DNA from: an uncultured Collinsella sp.
Lineage (GTDB): Bacteria > Actinomycetota > Coriobacteriia > Coriobacteriales > Coriobacteriaceae
Direction of reading: 5' to 3'
Length of the DNA stretch: 14,320 nucleotides
Assembly (NCBI GenBank): GCA_902470365.1
Contig: CABRFZ010000036.1
Location: 1 to 14,320 of the forward strand
Both the position numbers and the translations under genes were made by a program. This document shows, one piece after another, positions 14,245 to 14,320 of the stretch; positions within the stretch are counted from its first letter, which is position 1; every line of letters starts with the position of its first letter. The notes below the pieces were generated by a model, which was given only the letters and a program-made list of their open reading frames with translations, did no database searches and was not told where the DNA came from.

Positions 14245-14310
14245 AAAACCACCACAAAGGGGACAGTGAACTGCCTCCCATTTCTTGGACATCGGGAAAT
14301 GGGAGGTTTT
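14245..14310 (+). terminator. Composite hairpin: type A left arm fused to inverted type B element
   Basis: 14245-14266 repeats the left arm and half-core of type A (AAAACCACCACAAAGG followed by GGACAG) but lacks the right arm. It runs directly into a type B element: 11-bp stem CCTCCCATTTC (14274-14284) with GAAATGGGAGG (14296-14306), then TTTT. As a terminator it would act rightward. It is the inverted partner of the element at 8-55. Confidence 0.75.
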
Positions 14311-14320
14311 CCATGAGTAT

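Overview
This is a chromosomal housekeeping segment from a high-GC bacterium, most likely a gut member of the Coriobacteriia (Actinomycetota), probably Collinsella. The assignment is inference. It rests on the GC-rich third codon positions, a CarD-family regulator, and compact divergent genes punctuated by repeated hairpins of the kind I associate with Collinsella genomes (an arm reading AAAACCACCACAAAGG around a GGGGACAGGCACC-like core). No database search was possible.

Layout, left to right. A minus-strand terminator (8-49) follows argS (117-1970, minus). A 342-bp AT-richer gap separates argS from a divergent carD-like gene (2313-2798, plus). A hairpin repeat (2812-2852) precedes an HD-domain gene (2907-3506, plus), and a second copy (3522-3562) separates that gene from convergent proA (3577-4863, minus). 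A prolyl-iminopeptidase-like gene (4976-6394, plus) lies between proA and proB (6494-7621, minus). It is followed by a 27-bp-period tandem repeat and a two-way terminator. Further minus-strand genes are pncB (7702-9207), a small coiled-coil protein with one C-terminal membrane segment (9290-9748), and tRNA-Ala(CGC) (9813-9885) with a clear promoter and terminator. A radical SAM protein of the PflX/COG1313 type follows (10036-10974, minus). Divergent from it is a structured RNA resembling 6S RNA (about 11109-11268, plus), then a WecA/TagO-type glycosyl-1-phosphate transferase (11500-12699, plus) and trpS (12859-13908, plus) with a strong terminator. The last 349 bp hold no convincing gene, only a 42-nt palindrome and a composite hairpin.

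The genes serve central functions: tRNA charging (argS, trpS), tRNA-Ala, RNA polymerase control (carD-like, possible 6S RNA), proline synthesis and release (proA, proB, iminopeptidase), NAD salvage (pncB) and the first lipid-linked step of cell-wall polymer synthesis (wecA/tagO type). I see no phage, CRISPR, toxin-antitoxin or transposase gene and no convincing new multi-gene system. The most unusual content is the set of related hairpin repeats. One type occurs inverted at the two ends of the window, one occurs twice internally with its core in opposite orientations, and one copy is a chimera of two types.
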